From Chitinivorax sp. B (GTDB taxonomy: Bacteria; Pseudomonadota; Gammaproteobacteria; Burkholderiales; SCOH01): DNA of 64,000 nt. Under the pieces are notes generated by a model. It searched no databases, was not told the DNA's origin, and was given only the letters and a program-made list of their open reading frames with translations. Location: assembly GCF_005503445.1 (NCBI RefSeq), contig NZ_SCOH01000005.1, positions 62,001 through 126,000 of the forward strand, read 5' to 3'. Shown piece after piece: positions 8,277 through 18,170 of this stretch. Position numbers and translations under genes: made by a program. Every line of letters starts with the position of its first letter. Position 1 is the first letter of the stretch.

Positions 8277-8837
8277 ATGTCGCTTTATACTGCTTCGGTA
8301 CCTGTATTTGTTCGTTACCTGCATAATCTTAGCCACTTGCTCGCTTTAGCAGATCAACATGTCCGCAAACATGCCATACCAGAAATTAAACTATTGAATG
8401 CCACACTGAGCGATGGCATGTTCAGCTTTGCCCAGCAAGTCAATGTTGCCTGTGGCTTTGCCTTAAGAGCCAGCTATCCACTGGCCAATCTCGAAATTCC
8501 CCATTTACCAGATGGCGGCGACCATCTTGGAACCTTGCAAATTCGGGTAGCAAAAACCATTGAGCAGTTGCAAGCCCTACCTGCGGATACCATGATAGGC
8601 ACTACAGGCCATCACATTCGATCGATTGCCGGGTTTGCAGAACTTGACCTGCCCGCAGCGGATTACTTGTTCCACTATGCCTCACCCAATTTCTTTTTCC
8701 ACTTATCCATGGCCTATGCAATCTTGCGTCAGCAAGGTGTCGAGGTCAGCAAGCAGCATTTTGACGGTTTCCACAGCTATCCATCAGGTTTCCGCTTCCC
8801 TATACCGACTATCGAACCAACATCGGACCATGGCTGA
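8277..8837 (+). CDS. DUF1993 family protein
   Basis: 186 aa. The pattern MSLYTASVPVFVRYLHNLSH, DGMFSFAQQVNVAC, LQIRVAKTIEQLQ and FFFHLSMAYAILRQQGVEV is that of DUF1993, a DinB-like four-helix bundle family. The H of the final FHLSMAY helix and the H of HHIRS could contribute a metal site as in DinB-like proteins; this is inference. No biochemical role is known to me. The next gene, a YkgJ-type cysteine cluster protein, follows after 69 bases. Confidence 0.82.
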   Translation: MSLYTASVPVFVRYLHNLSHLLALADQHVRKHAIPEIKLLNATLSDGMFSFAQQVNVACGFALRASYPLANLEIPHLPDGGDHLGTLQIRVAKTIEQLQALPADTMIGTTGHHIRSIAGFAELDLPAADYLFHYASPNFFFHLSMAYAILRQQGVEVSKQHFDGFHSYPSGFRFPIPTIEPTSDHG

Positions 8838-8906
8838 CCCTGTCAGGCTGGTTTGCGGCATATCATTGGCGTAATATACATTGCTCACCTAGATCATTAC
8901 CTCACC

Positions 8907-9263
8907 ATGAGTAGTAGTACAATCCAAACTATCCGTTTCTTTCGCACGCGCATTCCATCCTTCGAATGTATCCCTGGCTGCCATGACTGTTGCGGGCCAG
9001 TGACCACATCCAGCGAAGAAATGTCACGGCTGCCGGTGAAAACTGAGGCTGAACATCAAGCTGCGCTGGCTAACTGGAGCTGCCCACACTTGAGCGAACG
9101 AGGCTGTGAGGTCTATACAGAACGACCGCTGATCTGTCGGCTATTTGGCACAACACCTCAGTTGACTTGTCCACATGGGCGGAGGCCAGCTCGCATGATT
9201 GATCCAGAAATTGAACGACAGGTTTTCCAATTCTTCAAACAAGTACGTCAAGTATTGGTCTAA
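8907..9263 (+). CDS. YkgJ-type cysteine cluster protein
   Basis: 118 aa from MSSSTIQTIRFF. The cysteines in CIPGCHDCCGPV, WSCPHLSERGCEVYTERPLICRLFG and LTCPHG match the CxxxC..CC..C..C pattern of the YkgJ/UPF0153 family, thought to bind zinc or an Fe-S cluster. The role is unknown. The longer frame starting at 8853 adds 18 residues without family similarity. Confidence 0.85.
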   Translation: MSSSTIQTIRFFRTRIPSFECIPGCHDCCGPVTTSSEEMSRLPVKTEAEHQAALANWSCPHLSERGCEVYTERPLICRLFGTTPQLTCPHGRRPARMIDPEIERQVFQFFKQVRQVLV

Positions 9264-9446
9264 CTGCTTTAGCAGCACAGCATTCAACACCCGCTTATCC
9301 CATACTCCACCTGAACTGGTGCAGCATGGGCCACATACCACCAGGAACCCACCTTGCTTTTTTCCACGCCTGGTGTGGCATCGCCTATATTCAAGTTATG
9401 AAATCCAGGCACTAAACCATCCGCTCATTCCCCCAAGGCAAGAATC

Positions 9447-10193
9447 ATGCTGACGCTGCTGTACTGGTTACGGATGTTGATTGGTTGGCTGGATTTGGCC
9501 GGGTTCACATTACTGATGATTGTGTTGGCACAATTTCCACGTCACCTCGTCAAAAAGATCTACCCGCCATTGTTCCATGCTTGGTGTCGAACATTTGTAC
9601 GAGCCCTGAATGTCGATTTGCGGTTACATCAGAAGAATGTCAAGCCCCTCCCCTCCCGATACATTCTGATCGCCAATCACCCATCCGCATTTGAGGATGT
9701 CGGCGTCCCCGCGCTGTTTCCGGTGGTCTCGCTGGCCAAAGCCGAGGTGGCAGACTGGTGGATTGTAGGCCGTATCGCAGTGGCCGCCGGCACCTTGTTT
9801 GTACAACGAGAATCAGCTGAGTCTCGCCAAGCGGCACTTCAGTCAATTGTGGATGGTTTGAATGCGGGCAAAAATATTTGCCTCTACCCTGAAGGTGGCT
9901 GTAAAGGGCGACGACTGTTCAAGCTGTTTCGTTATGGGGCATTTGAAGCCAGCCTACGCTCTGGCATACCTATCCTACCTGTATTCATCCACTATGAAGC
10001 TCAAGAAGATTTTGAATGGCAGGAGCCATGGACCTTGCTCGACAAGTTACGCCACTTCATGACCACTCGTAACAATCGGGCAAATTATTACGTGTTTGAT
10101 GCCATCAATCCGGCTGAATTTCCGGACAAGCAAACTTACACCGACCATGTGTACCAGCTTTATCAACAATGGCAACAACAGTATCTGGAATGA
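9447..10193 (+). CDS. 1-acylglycerol-3-phosphate acyltransferase-like protein (PlsC family)
   Basis: 248 aa with an N-terminal membrane segment (about 10-32), then the PlsC motifs. Block I reads ANHPSAFEDVG, with a Glu at the usual Asp position of HX4D and an Asp directly after it. Block II is GTLFVQRESAESR and block III is CLYPEGGCKGRRL. PlsC-family enzymes move an acyl chain from acyl-ACP or acyl-CoA to a lysolipid at the inner membrane. The HX4E variation and the isolated position leave the exact acceptor open. The upstream AAGGCAAGAATC can serve as ribosome binding site. A strong bidirectional terminator follows at once. Confidence 0.85.
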   Translation: MLTLLYWLRMLIGWLDLAGFTLLMIVLAQFPRHLVKKIYPPLFHAWCRTFVRALNVDLRLHQKNVKPLPSRYILIANHPSAFEDVGVPALFPVVSLAKAEVADWWIVGRIAVAAGTLFVQRESAESRQAALQSIVDGLNAGKNICLYPEGGCKGRRLFKLFRYGAFEASLRSGIPILPVFIHYEAQEDFEWQEPWTLLDKLRHFMTTRNNRANYYVFDAINPAEFPDKQTYTDHVYQLYQQWQQQYLE

Positions 10194-10202
10194 CACAGAC
10201 AG

Positions 10203-10234
10203 AAAAAACGCGTGAATAAAATCACGCGTTTTTT
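10203..10234. terminator. Bidirectional rho-independent terminator
   Basis: A 13-bp perfect stem (AAAAAACGCGTGA / TCACGCGTTTTTT) with a 6-nt loop lies between the convergent PlsC-like gene and the Tyr/Gln-rich gene. The A and T runs serve both strands. Confidence 0.92.
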
Positions 10235-10253
10235 ACAGGAAACAACCCATAGA

Positions 10254-10568
10254 TCAATGCAGCCATTTATCGTAATCTTCCTTCCGACGACCAAAACCAT
10301 AGCGCTGTTCGCACCCATTCAGGAACAAATTCATCAAAAACATTTCACGGCATTCGTCGTCAGGCTGAGCACGGCGATCATTCATCCGCCGATCATAAAC
10401 TTGCTGCTCTTGCAGTTGACGTTGCTGTTGATAGTAGTACTCATGCTCTGCATTGGGTGGATAGGTTGGCACTGCATATTCATCACGAGCACCTGCCTGC
10501 TCGGTTTCATATGGATATTGCTGCTGTGAGTAATAGTGTTCACCAGGCTGCTGAGGGTAAGGCTTCAT
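10254..10568 (-). CDS. Tyrosine/glutamine-rich small protein, unknown function
   Basis: 104 aa from MKPYPQQPGEHYY; GAGGAGGATATCAAG before this ATG is an excellent ribosome binding site, better than for the upstream start at 10652. The first ~65 residues are low-complexity (Y, Q, P, E repeats such as YYYQQQRQLQEQQ). A charged C-terminal part follows (DDECREMFLMNLFLNGCEQRYGFGRRKEDYDKWLH) with two Cys. There is no signal peptide or membrane segment. I do not recognise a family. The gene lies downstream of the Pat-type gene on the same strand. Confidence 0.65.
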   Translation of the reverse strand: MKPYPQQPGEHYYSQQQYPYETEQAGARDEYAVPTYPPNAEHEYYYQQQRQLQEQQVYDRRMNDRRAQPDDECREMFLMNLFLNGCEQRYGFGRRKEDYDKWLH

Positions 10569-10864
10569 CTTGATATCCTCCTCGTTCTGGAATCCATATG
10601 GCCACCATGCCAGAAACACAACAATGGCACCATCATGGGACGCACGCGACATGAGCCAATCAGCACTGCCGCACGTTGTAAGGCAGCGTGCTGTTACAGT
10701 TTCACATCATCGACAGCGGGAACTTGCATCAGCACAGAATACGACGACATCGAGTTTTCAGGTCTTGCCTGATATGCCAAACCGGCACAGGAACAACAGC
10801 GTCAAAACCGTACAGATTGCCTTCTTTTTGAGCATAGGCTACGGTCGACGGTTCCACAACCGCA

Positions 10865-13546
10865 TCACAAAAATTTGATAGCCAACCGCAATGTACTGTC
10901 TTCACGGTGTGGGCGAATTTCGAAACCCAGTTTATCCATCAATTTCAGCATATTACTGTTTGCTGCAAAAATTTCCCCTACCATGATCTTCAACCCTTTG
11001 TCACGTGCGGCATCGAACAGTTGAGTCATCAGCAAGCTCCCCACACCTTTACCCTGCCAGGCATCAGCCACCACCAAAGCAAACTCGCAACTTTCACCAT
11101 CTGGATTGGCTGCAAATCGGGCCACCCCAATCTGCATCTCGGCACCGTCCTGTTCCACATAGGCAATCAGTGCAATTTCCCGGGCATAATCCAACTGCGT
11201 CAGACGAATCAGCAAGCTATCGGGCAATTGCTTCATGGTATTCATAAATCGATTGTAACGAGACTCCTCCGACAAATTACGCACGAATACCTGCTGCATT
11301 TCGGCATCCTCCGGCCGCATCGTGCGGATATGGATGAGGGTGCCATCACGAGCCGTTGCGTCTTTCGTCAAATGGGTAGGGTAAGGATGAATGGCCATAT
11401 GGCCATAACGACCACCCATTGTCGCAAATGGTGCCAACGCCACACGGGCATCCAGTGCCACAACACCGCTCTCGTCGGCAATCAGCGGGTTGATGTCCAT
11501 TTCGCGAATGGTCGGCAATTCGCATACCATTTCCGACACCCGCAGCAGTACAGCCTTCACCGAATCCAGCGGCACGGGGGGATAGTTGCGGAACTCGCCC
11601 AACAGTTTGCTGACCCGGGTAGATTTGATCATCTTGTTAGCCAGAAAATCGTTCAAGGGCGGCAATGCCACCATTCGATCATTGACGATTTCCACCGTGA
11701 TCCCACCTGAACCAAATGCAATCAGCGGACCAAATACCGCATCGTGCGTCACTCCTACCATCAGTTCGCGACCAAAACGTGGGCGTACCATAGGCTGAAT
11801 CGTTACTCCCTGGATCTGTGCATCTGGCCGCCTTAGCCTTGCGCTATCAATAATCTGGCGGAAGGCATCACGTACCGCTTCGGCATTTTTTAAGCCCAGC
11901 AACACCCCTCCAACATCGGTTTTATAGGTGATGTCAGTTGAGTTGATCTTCATTGCCACGGGATAACCAATTCGTTCAGCCACTACAACTGCTTCGTCCT
12001 GGTTTCCAGCCGGTTCACTGGCTGCAACCGGTATATGAAAACAGGACAGCAGCCGCAAAGCCTCATACCCCTGCAACACCTGCCTGCCTGCCTTCAGTGC
12101 AGTTTCGATCAATTCATGGGCTTCTGCCACTCTGGGCGGTACTTCACGATGCGCCAAAGGGCCTGGTACTTGCATCAATAGCTTCTGATTACGCTGGTAG
12201 ACTGCCAGAGCGTAAAACACCTCAACCGCATTTTCTGGCGTACGGTAATGGGCGAGTTTATTCTCGACAAACACCTGTCGTGCCGCCTGGACTTTCGCTT
12301 CACCCATCCACACCAGCAACAATGGTTTACTGGACTCCTGGCGTAACTTCACCATTAGCTTCGCTGTGACTGCTGCATCAGTGCGAATTTGCGGGGTAAA
12401 AATCACCATGACCCCATCCACACCAGGGTCATTCAGGCAGGCACGCGTTGCGGCTTCAAAACGCTCAGGTGGTGCATCACCAACAATGTCAACAGGATTG
12501 CTACCCGACCAAGCTGGTGGCAACAACGAATCCAATTCCTTGATTGTCTCTGGGGCCAACTTGGCAACGCGCACCTGCAGATCAGACATCCGGTCTGCCG
12601 CCATCACCCCAGGCCCAGCACCATTGGTGACCACTGCCAAACGCGGGCCACCAACGCGATAGTTTGAGGTCAGCACTCGGGCAGCAGCAAACAAGTCAGA
12701 GACAGATCGCACTCTGACAGCTCCGGCCCTTCGTATGCACGCCTCAAATGCATCATCACTGCCCACCATGGCGCCACTATGCGTATAAGGACTTTGCAAT
12801 ACCATACCATTACGTCCTGCCTTGATGGCAATCACAGGTTTGCTGCGTGCTGCAGCTCGCATGGCACTCATGAACATGCGCGCATCGCGAATACCTTCGA
12901 TGTAAAGCAGAATGGCCTGGGTATGATGATCATTGACCAGAAAGTCCAGCGTTTCGCCAAAATCCACATCCACCGTAGCCCCGAGCGAGACTACGCTGGA
13001 CAGTCCGACCCCGTTGCTCTCGGCCCAATCCAGAATAGCGGTGGACAAAGCCGTAGATTGCGACACCAACGCCAAATTGCCAGGTTTGATTTCTCCTTCA
13101 TAGTCGGTGGCATTCAGGCCCAACTCTGGCCGCATGATGCCGAACAGATTGGGACCCAATAGCCGTAACCCATGTTTACGCGCCATGAATCGGGCGTCGT
13201 TTAGGCCCTTCACATGTGCCGGGTCTGACAGATTCAAGCCTTGTGACAGGATGACTGCAGCTTTCACACCCTTTTTGGCACAATCAACCACCACATCCGG
13301 CAACACCGCCCCTGGTGTCGCAATTACTGCCAAGTCAATTTCCGCTTTGATATCGCTGAGACGATGGAAGACAGGTAGGCCATGTACTGTCTTATGTCGT
13401 TTGTTCACTGCATATAAATCACCCTTGAAACGGGCTACCAACAAATTGCGCATGACCACATCACCCATCGAGCCAGGGCGTTCACTGGCCCCGACCAGCG
13501 CGACCGAACGCGGCGCAAATAGCGAACTCAAATAATGTGGGCCCAT
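10865..13546 (-). CDS. Pat-type protein lysine acetyltransferase (acyl-CoA synthetase-like + GNAT fusion)
   Basis: 893 aa from MGPHYLSSLFAPRSVALVGA, with CAGGAGC before the ATG. It has an NDP-forming acetyl-CoA synthetase-like architecture: CoA-binding Rossmann domain (~10-130), succinyl-CoA ligase-like domains (~150-460), an ATP-grasp domain (~490-710, with YPVAMKINSTDITYKTDVGG), and then a GNAT domain (~735-890, with ALVVADAWQGKGVGSLLM). This is the layout of Salmonella Pat/YfiQ, which acetylates lysines on acetyl-CoA synthetase and other proteins. In Pat the synthetase part is usually inactive and serves as acetyl-CoA sensor. The final ANSNMLKLMDKLGFEIRPH is typical GNAT. It is divergent from cysS. 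Confidence 0.92.
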   Translation of the reverse strand: MGPHYLSSLFAPRSVALVGASERPGSMGDVVMRNLLVARFKGDLYAVNKRHKTVHGLPVFHRLSDIKAEIDLAVIATPGAVLPDVVVDCAKKGVKAAVILSQGLNLSDPAHVKGLNDARFMARKHGLRLLGPNLFGIMRPELGLNATDYEGEIKPGNLALVSQSTALSTAILDWAESNGVGLSSVVSLGATVDVDFGETLDFLVNDHHTQAILLYIEGIRDARMFMSAMRAAARSKPVIAIKAGRNGMVLQSPYTHSGAMVGSDDAFEACIRRAGAVRVRSVSDLFAAARVLTSNYRVGGPRLAVVTNGAGPGVMAADRMSDLQVRVAKLAPETIKELDSLLPPAWSGSNPVDIVGDAPPERFEAATRACLNDPGVDGVMVIFTPQIRTDAAVTAKLMVKLRQESSKPLLLVWMGEAKVQAARQVFVENKLAHYRTPENAVEVFYALAVYQRNQKLLMQVPGPLAHREVPPRVAEAHELIETALKAGRQVLQGYEALRLLSCFHIPVAASEPAGNQDEAVVVAERIGYPVAMKINSTDITYKTDVGGVLLGLKNAEAVRDAFRQIIDSARLRRPDAQIQGVTIQPMVRPRFGRELMVGVTHDAVFGPLIAFGSGGITVEIVNDRMVALPPLNDFLANKMIKSTRVSKLLGEFRNYPPVPLDSVKAVLLRVSEMVCELPTIREMDINPLIADESGVVALDARVALAPFATMGGRYGHMAIHPYPTHLTKDATARDGTLIHIRTMRPEDAEMQQVFVRNLSEESRYNRFMNTMKQLPDSLLIRLTQLDYAREIALIAYVEQDGAEMQIGVARFAANPDGESCEFALVVADAWQGKGVGSLLMTQLFDAARDKGLKIMVGEIFAANSNMLKLMDKLGFEIRPHREDSTLRLAIKFL

Positions 13547-13709
13547 ACAAGGCTCCTGTTCAGATTGATTGAGTTGGATCGTACCAGAAACGTATTCCCG
13601 AATATTTACCTGGATCAACTACACCAAGGTTCTCACAAGCAATTCCTGGTCCAGAAACCACAAGTCGCATGTTTGGACATAGGTTCCTCGCTGCGTTTAT
13701 ACAAAGTTT

Positions 13710-13718
13710 TGATAGAAT
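13710..13718 (+). promoter_or_regulatory. Possible extended -10 promoter element of cysS
   Basis: TGATAGAAT combines an extended -10 TGN with TAGAAT, about 75 bases before the cysS start. No good -35 is visible, as is usual for extended -10 promoters. This is weak evidence by eye. Confidence 0.3.
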
Positions 13719-13792
13719 CGACTGTTCCGGCTGGTACTGGTCACTTGCACTGGTAACAAGCCGGCGACTCCATACTGATTTCAAGGAACATC

Positions 13793-15169
13793 ATGTTAAG
13801 CCTATACAACACGCTGACCCGACAAAAGGAAGTCTTTAAACCGATTACCCCAGGCCACGTCAAAATGTACGTCTGCGGCATAACGGTTTATGACTACTGT
13901 CACCTCGGGCACGCACGGATGTTGACGGCGTTCGACATGGTGCAACGCTGGCTGCGTACCAGTGGTTTGAATGTGACTTATGTTCGTAATATCACCGATA
14001 TCGACGACAAGATCATTAAGCGCGCCGCCGAAAATGGTGAATCAATCGATGTATTAACGGGACGTTTCATCGATGCCATGCATGAAGACCTGGGTTTGCT
14101 AGGCGTACAAGCTCCTGATTTCGAGCCGCGCGCAACAGATGCCGAATCCATCCATGGTATGTTTTCACTGATTCAGAAGCTGATCGAAAAAGGCTTGGCT
14201 TATTCGGCAGACAACGGTGACGTGTATTACTCCGTCCATGCGTTTGATGGCTATGGCAAGTTGTCCGGCAAATCGTTGGATGACCTGCGTGCAGGCGAAC
14301 GGGTTGGTGTAGACCCACATAAACGTGATCCACTGGATTTTGTGTTATGGAAAGCAGCCAAGCCAGGTGAACCAAGCTGGGAAAGCCCATGGGGACCAGG
14401 GCGCCCCGGTTGGCATATTGAATGTTCGGCAATGAGCGAGCGCTTGTTGGGTACCAATTTCGATATTCATGGCGGTGGCCAGGATTTGCAATTCCCACAC
14501 CATGAAAACGAAATCGCACAGTCAGAAGGGGCGCACGGTCATGGTTACGCCAATTACTGGATGCACAATGGCTTTCTGAATGTGGATAACGAAAAGATGT
14601 CGAAATCACTCGGCAACTTCTTCACCATCCGTGACGTGTTGAAGGAATACGATCCCGAAGTTGTACGTTTCCTGCTGTTACGCACCCATTATCGTAGCCC
14701 GTTGAATTACTCACAGGTTCATCTGGATGATGCTAAGGGCGCCCTAACACGACTGTATACTGCCTTGAAGCACGTTCCGGCAACGACTTGCGAGATTGAC
14801 TGGCACAATCCATATGCCAAGCGTTTTCAAGACGCCATGAATGATGACCTCGCTACACCAGAAGCCATCTCTGTCTTGTTCGAATTGGTCGGTGAAGTCA
14901 ATCGCAGTCAATCCGTTCAAGAGGCTTCCCTGCTGAAAACGTTGGCGGGCATCCTTGGCTTCCTGCAACGTGATCCACAGGCCTTCCTGCAAGGTGGTGA
15001 TTCACATGATGGTTTATCCAACGAACAGATCGACAGCCTGATTGCACAACGCTTGGCGGCCCGTCAAAACAAAAACTGGGCTGAATCGGATCGCATTCGT
15101 GATGAGCTGAAAGCAGCAGATATCGTACTGGAAGACAGTGCCCAAGGTACCACCTGGCGCCGTGCCTGA
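13793..15169 (+). CDS. cysS: Cysteinyl-tRNA synthetase
   Basis: 458 aa, the normal length. This class I synthetase charges tRNA-Cys. The HIGH motif variant [13 protein letters not shown] is present, as are the zinc ligands (Cys in YVCGITVYD, then [10 protein letters not shown] and HHENE) and the KMSKSLGNF catalytic loop. The C-terminal anticodon-binding part ([28 protein letters not shown]) is complete. CAAGGAACATC precedes the ATG. The Nudix gene starts inside its 3' end, implying coupled expression. Confidence 0.98.
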   Translation: MLSLYNTLTRQKEVFKPITPGHVKMYVCGITVYDYCHLGHARMLTAFDMVQRWLRTSGLNVTYVRNITDIDDKIIKRAAENGESIDVLTGRFIDAMHEDLGLLGVQAPDFEPRATDAESIHGMFSLIQKLIEKGLAYSADNGDVYYSVHAFDGYGKLSGKSLDDLRAGERVGVDPHKRDPLDFVLWKAAKPGEPSWESPWGPGRPGWHIECSAMSERLLGTNFDIHGGGQDLQFPHHENEIAQSEGAHGHGYANYWMHNGFLNVDNEKMSKSLGNFFTIRDVLKEYDPEVVRFLLLRTHYRSPLNYSQVHLDDAKGALTRLYTALKHVPATTCEIDWHNPYAKRFQDAMNDDLATPEAISVLFELVGEVNRSQSVQEASLLKTLAGILGFLQRDPQAFLQGGDSHDGLSNEQIDSLIAQRLAARQNKNWAESDRIRDELKAADIVLEDSAQGTTWRRA

Positions 15170-15680
15170 TCAGCCGTTTATCCCCACCCGTCCGAACCGC
15201 CACGCGGTTCGGTTGGTGGTGCTTGATCCTAACAATCGTGTCTTACTGATTCGCTATCACGATGACCCACCCATCCACGCCAATCATCCGCAGCTTACAG
15301 ATTATTGGTGTACCCCTGGCGGTGGCCTGGAACCAGGTGAAACCCATGAAGCGGCGGCTGCCCGCGAGCTGATGGAGGAAACGGGTCTTCGCGGCGAAAT
15401 CGGCCATTTACTGGCGACCCAGCAGCGGCAGATTCGCCGCCCAGACTGTGCGTACATCCAAGCCGAACGTTACCTGCTGGTCCGCGTCAACACAACCGAC
15501 ATTGAACCCACTGCACTTGAACCGGATGAACTCTTGGAAATTCAGGAGTTTCGCTGGTTTACACTGGACGAATTACGTTCCGAAACACTGACAATCTTGC
15601 CATTTTGCTTTACAACATGGCTACCTAGCCTTCAGCAAGACCCTACGAATATGACCACCATGGATTTTGGTACGCTCTGA
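15138..15680 (+). CDS. Nudix hydrolase
   Basis: About 180 aa. The Nudix box reads [21 protein letters not shown] plus TG, a full GX5EX7REUXEEXGU match, so a pyrophosphohydrolase of the NTP/ADP-ribose type is expected; the substrate is not predictable. The GTG at 15138 has GGAAG seven bases upstream and overlaps cysS by 32 bases. A second GTG at 15162 would overlap by only 8 bases and is equally possible. The C-terminus [16 protein letters not shown] is typical of family members. It converges with the solute-binding gene, 21 bases apart. Confidence 0.88.
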   Translation: MPKVPPGAVPDQPFIPTRPNRHAVRLVVLDPNNRVLLIRYHDDPPIHANHPQLTDYWCTPGGGLEPGETHEAAAARELMEETGLRGEIGHLLATQQRQIRRPDCAYIQAERYLLVRVNTTDIEPTALEPDELLEIQEFRWFTLDELRSETLTILPFCFTTWLPSLQQDPTNMTTMDFGTL

Positions 15681-15701
15681 AATGGGTTCTCCGTTATGGC
15701 C

Positions 15702-16460
15702 TCAACGTCCATAGCGAACACGAATTGCCTTTAACGTTCCGTCAGCCTGCAATACGGCAATAGCATTATTAATTGCCATAACATCGGCAGGTGAAACACT
15801 GCGCTTGCTAAACATCAGATGAACAGGGTTCAAATTGACTACCGGGCCAATCTGCTTAAGTTTCAAACCATAGCTCTGCCTTGCCGTATGCAGTAAAGCC
15901 TCGTGGTCCCCCATCAAGTATTCACCGCGTCCAGCAACAAGCATGCGCACCCCCTGTTCGTAATCTTCATAGCCATACCACCGCCCCGCGGCAAGCATTC
16001 TGGCCTGTAGACGAGCATAACCCTCCCCATACCAGCCAGTGTTCGGGGCCAACAAAGCACCAGGTAGCTGCAGGATGTCATCGAGTTGCTTGATGTTGTC
16101 TTGTTTGGTGGTCAAGCTGAACACGCTGATTTGCTCTTGGCGATAGGGTTTGGAGTACCAAGCAATGGCATGGCGTTCTGGGGTGTCGGATGCGGCGTAA
16201 AGCAGGTCAAGCTGCCCCATTTCAAACATCTTGTGACGGCGCTTTCGGGGAATGTCTCTCAGTAACACCACCTCGCATACCGCTTTTCGAAAAATGGCCT
16301 GGATCATCTCGATGTCCATACCACTCGGCTTGCCATCCTGCGCAAAGAAAGAATAAGGCGCCCAATCTTCTACCACTAACTTGAAAGGCTTTTGGCATGC
16401 AGCCTGAAGTGGAGGACCGGCAAGGGTCGATATCATAATGAACCACTTGATTGCTGACAT
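15702..16460 (-). CDS. Periplasmic solute-binding protein family 3-like
   Basis: 252 aa from MSAIKWFIMISTLAGPPLQA, a clear signal peptide ending before ACQKPFK. The mature part has the family-3 (amino-acid ABC type) pattern: WAPYSFFAQDGKPSGMDIEMIQAIF, a middle YSKPYRQEQISVFSL, and DGTLKAIRVRYG at the C-terminus. No ABC permease or ATPase is nearby, so it may be an orphan sensor or binding protein of the kind common in betaproteobacteria. Start 16460 is preferred over 16523 because the signal peptide begins there. The ribosome binding site is weak. Confidence 0.8.
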   Translation of the reverse strand: MSAIKWFIMISTLAGPPLQAACQKPFKLVVEDWAPYSFFAQDGKPSGMDIEMIQAIFRKAVCEVVLLRDIPRKRRHKMFEMGQLDLLYAASDTPERHAIAWYSKPYRQEQISVFSLTTKQDNIKQLDDILQLPGALLAPNTGWYGEGYARLQARMLAAGRWYGYEDYEQGVRMLVAGRGEYLMGDHEALLHTARQSYGLKLKQIGPVVNLNPVHLMFSKRSVSPADVMAINNAIAVLQADGTLKAIRVRYGR

Positions 16461-16816
16461 AAGACAATCGCCACCAACATCATAATGTTGAATTGAAGCA
16501 TGACAGGCATCTTTCCAGCACACGGATATTAAGATGTTTCACGACATACCGTGATTTTTGAATACGGTCGCCAGCATCTCGCCTACATACACAATGCCAA
16601 TAAACTAACAACCACACCACCGGCATATGATGTTATCAGAAAAGACGTGTATTGCAGGATGCAAGGTGCCGTTATTCTCACTACTGCATGACAATGGCTA
16701 TCATTGCGGTACTGGTAGACGAGAAAAGATTATTCTTGGGATGTGTTTTTCGACTTGGCAGTCAATGAGTGCCAGGACCTGCATTTGTATGCAACCACGC
16801 ACTCACCAAGCGTAGA

Positions 16817-17947
16817 TCAAGCCACAACGGCAGCCTCTGCTTGCTCACTCAACTTGACACGGCGGCCAATCCGCATTGGTTTAATGGTTGGATTGAACAT
16901 GATATCGAGCTGTTCAGCATGTTGTTCACTGAACATCAGGCCAGCATTGAAGCCAATCCTGAACAGTTTTTCCAGATTGTAGCTGGACCAATCCAGCACT
17001 TCAGGCAAATGGTAATCCGGTATATCAAATGGTACCTTCAACAGGTTTCGCAACGGTTTGCCATCAGCATCCCTGTTATATTTGAGTTCAAAGAGTTCTG
17101 TGTCATTGCGTGCCACATCAACCAACGGGGCAATGATCGACAACGTATAGGCATCCCATAAGTTGCGGGGTTCGCGAATCAACTTATCACTACTCAACAC
17201 ATCAAATACAACAATGGTATCAATGTCGGCATGCTTGCCACCTTCTGCCTCAAGCAACCCTTTGTAATTCAAACAATCGACTACTGCCCCTTCGTAGTAT
17301 TTTTTCCCATCAATTTCACAGGGTGCATACAAGAATGGATAAGACAGGGCAGCTTGATAGTGTTTGAGGGTGATGTCATGCTTACTCCAAATTGCCATTT
17401 CGCGATCGGTGATATTGTAGGCGTTGACATAGAAGTCAGGCCGAATGCCCGGCAGCCGATCAAAATCCACCAGATGGTCGACGAATGGAACGTGAGCACA
17501 TAAACCTTGGCTGTTCGGATTCAGATCTGTTGGACACGCCATTGCCAACATCAGTTTCATCCAGTCATCGACGAAGCCAGCCAACCGATTCCCAGAACGC
17601 TGCGATTGCAACATCTGCATCATCGGATTGGATGACAGTAACTGGCGAAACCACTCCGCTTGCGGGCCAGGTTTATTGAAGACTTTATAGTTAACTGGAA
17701 AAGCTTGGTAAATTGGGTCAGATACACCTAGTTCGACTGTATTCCGCAATGCTTCGCTGGGCGTACCATGCTTCGGCACAGTGTACAAGAGGCCAATCGT
17801 GGTGCCGGCGCCAGAGCATGAAATCACATCAAAGCTCACACCCTGCTGCTCGAACGCAAGCAAAGCTCCCGCCATTAAGGTTGCATTGGGTGCCCCACCA
17901 CCAAGAATCAGGGCTTTCTTATTCTTACGTTTCACTTGTATATTCAT
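16817..17947 (-). CDS. Patatin-like protein with altered catalytic residues
   Basis: 376 aa. The N-terminal LILGGGAPNATLMAGALLAF and the following beta-strand/helix align with the patatin oxyanion loop and nucleophile elbow. The elbow reads ISCSGAGTTIG where active enzymes have a GxSxG; in an ungapped reading the nucleophile Ser falls on Gly, with a Ser one position earlier. The catalytic Asp of the DG(G/A) motif is replaced by Glu (YYEGAVVD). The protein lacks a signal peptide and has no membrane segment. It may be a pseudo-enzyme or a variant lipase. It is transcribed toward the solute-binding gene but separated from it by 356 bases. Confidence 0.75.
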   Translation of the reverse strand: MNIQVKRKNKKALILGGGAPNATLMAGALLAFEQQGVSFDVISCSGAGTTIGLLYTVPKHGTPSEALRNTVELGVSDPIYQAFPVNYKVFNKPGPQAEWFRQLLSSNPMMQMLQSQRSGNRLAGFVDDWMKLMLAMACPTDLNPNSQGLCAHVPFVDHLVDFDRLPGIRPDFYVNAYNITDREMAIWSKHDITLKHYQAALSYPFLYAPCEIDGKKYYEGAVVDCLNYKGLLEAEGGKHADIDTIVVFDVLSSDKLIREPRNLWDAYTLSIIAPLVDVARNDTELFELKYNRDADGKPLRNLLKVPFDIPDYHLPEVLDWSSYNLEKLFRIGFNAGLMFSEQHAEQLDIMFNPTIKPMRIGRRVKLSEQAEAAVVA

Positions 17948-18170
17948 TAACTTGTAGCCTAATCCACGTAATCAGGCATCGAATTTGTTGCAATGCAACA
18001 TTCTAATATTCACATACAATAAGCGCAATACTAAAATGCCATACCCAACCTTCAACCCGTCAACTTACGCCTTAAACCTTATGCCACTTGACTGTCATAA
18101 GCGGTCTGCAGATGCTTAAAGGCTGGAATGGATTTAAAATCCACACTTGACTCATCTGTGAACGATCCCT

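Noticed and set aside
9436-9455. GGCAAGAATC near the PlsC-like start as a reversed end of the dispersed repeat
   Set aside because: Only about 16 bases match and no matching opposite end follows; likely chance.
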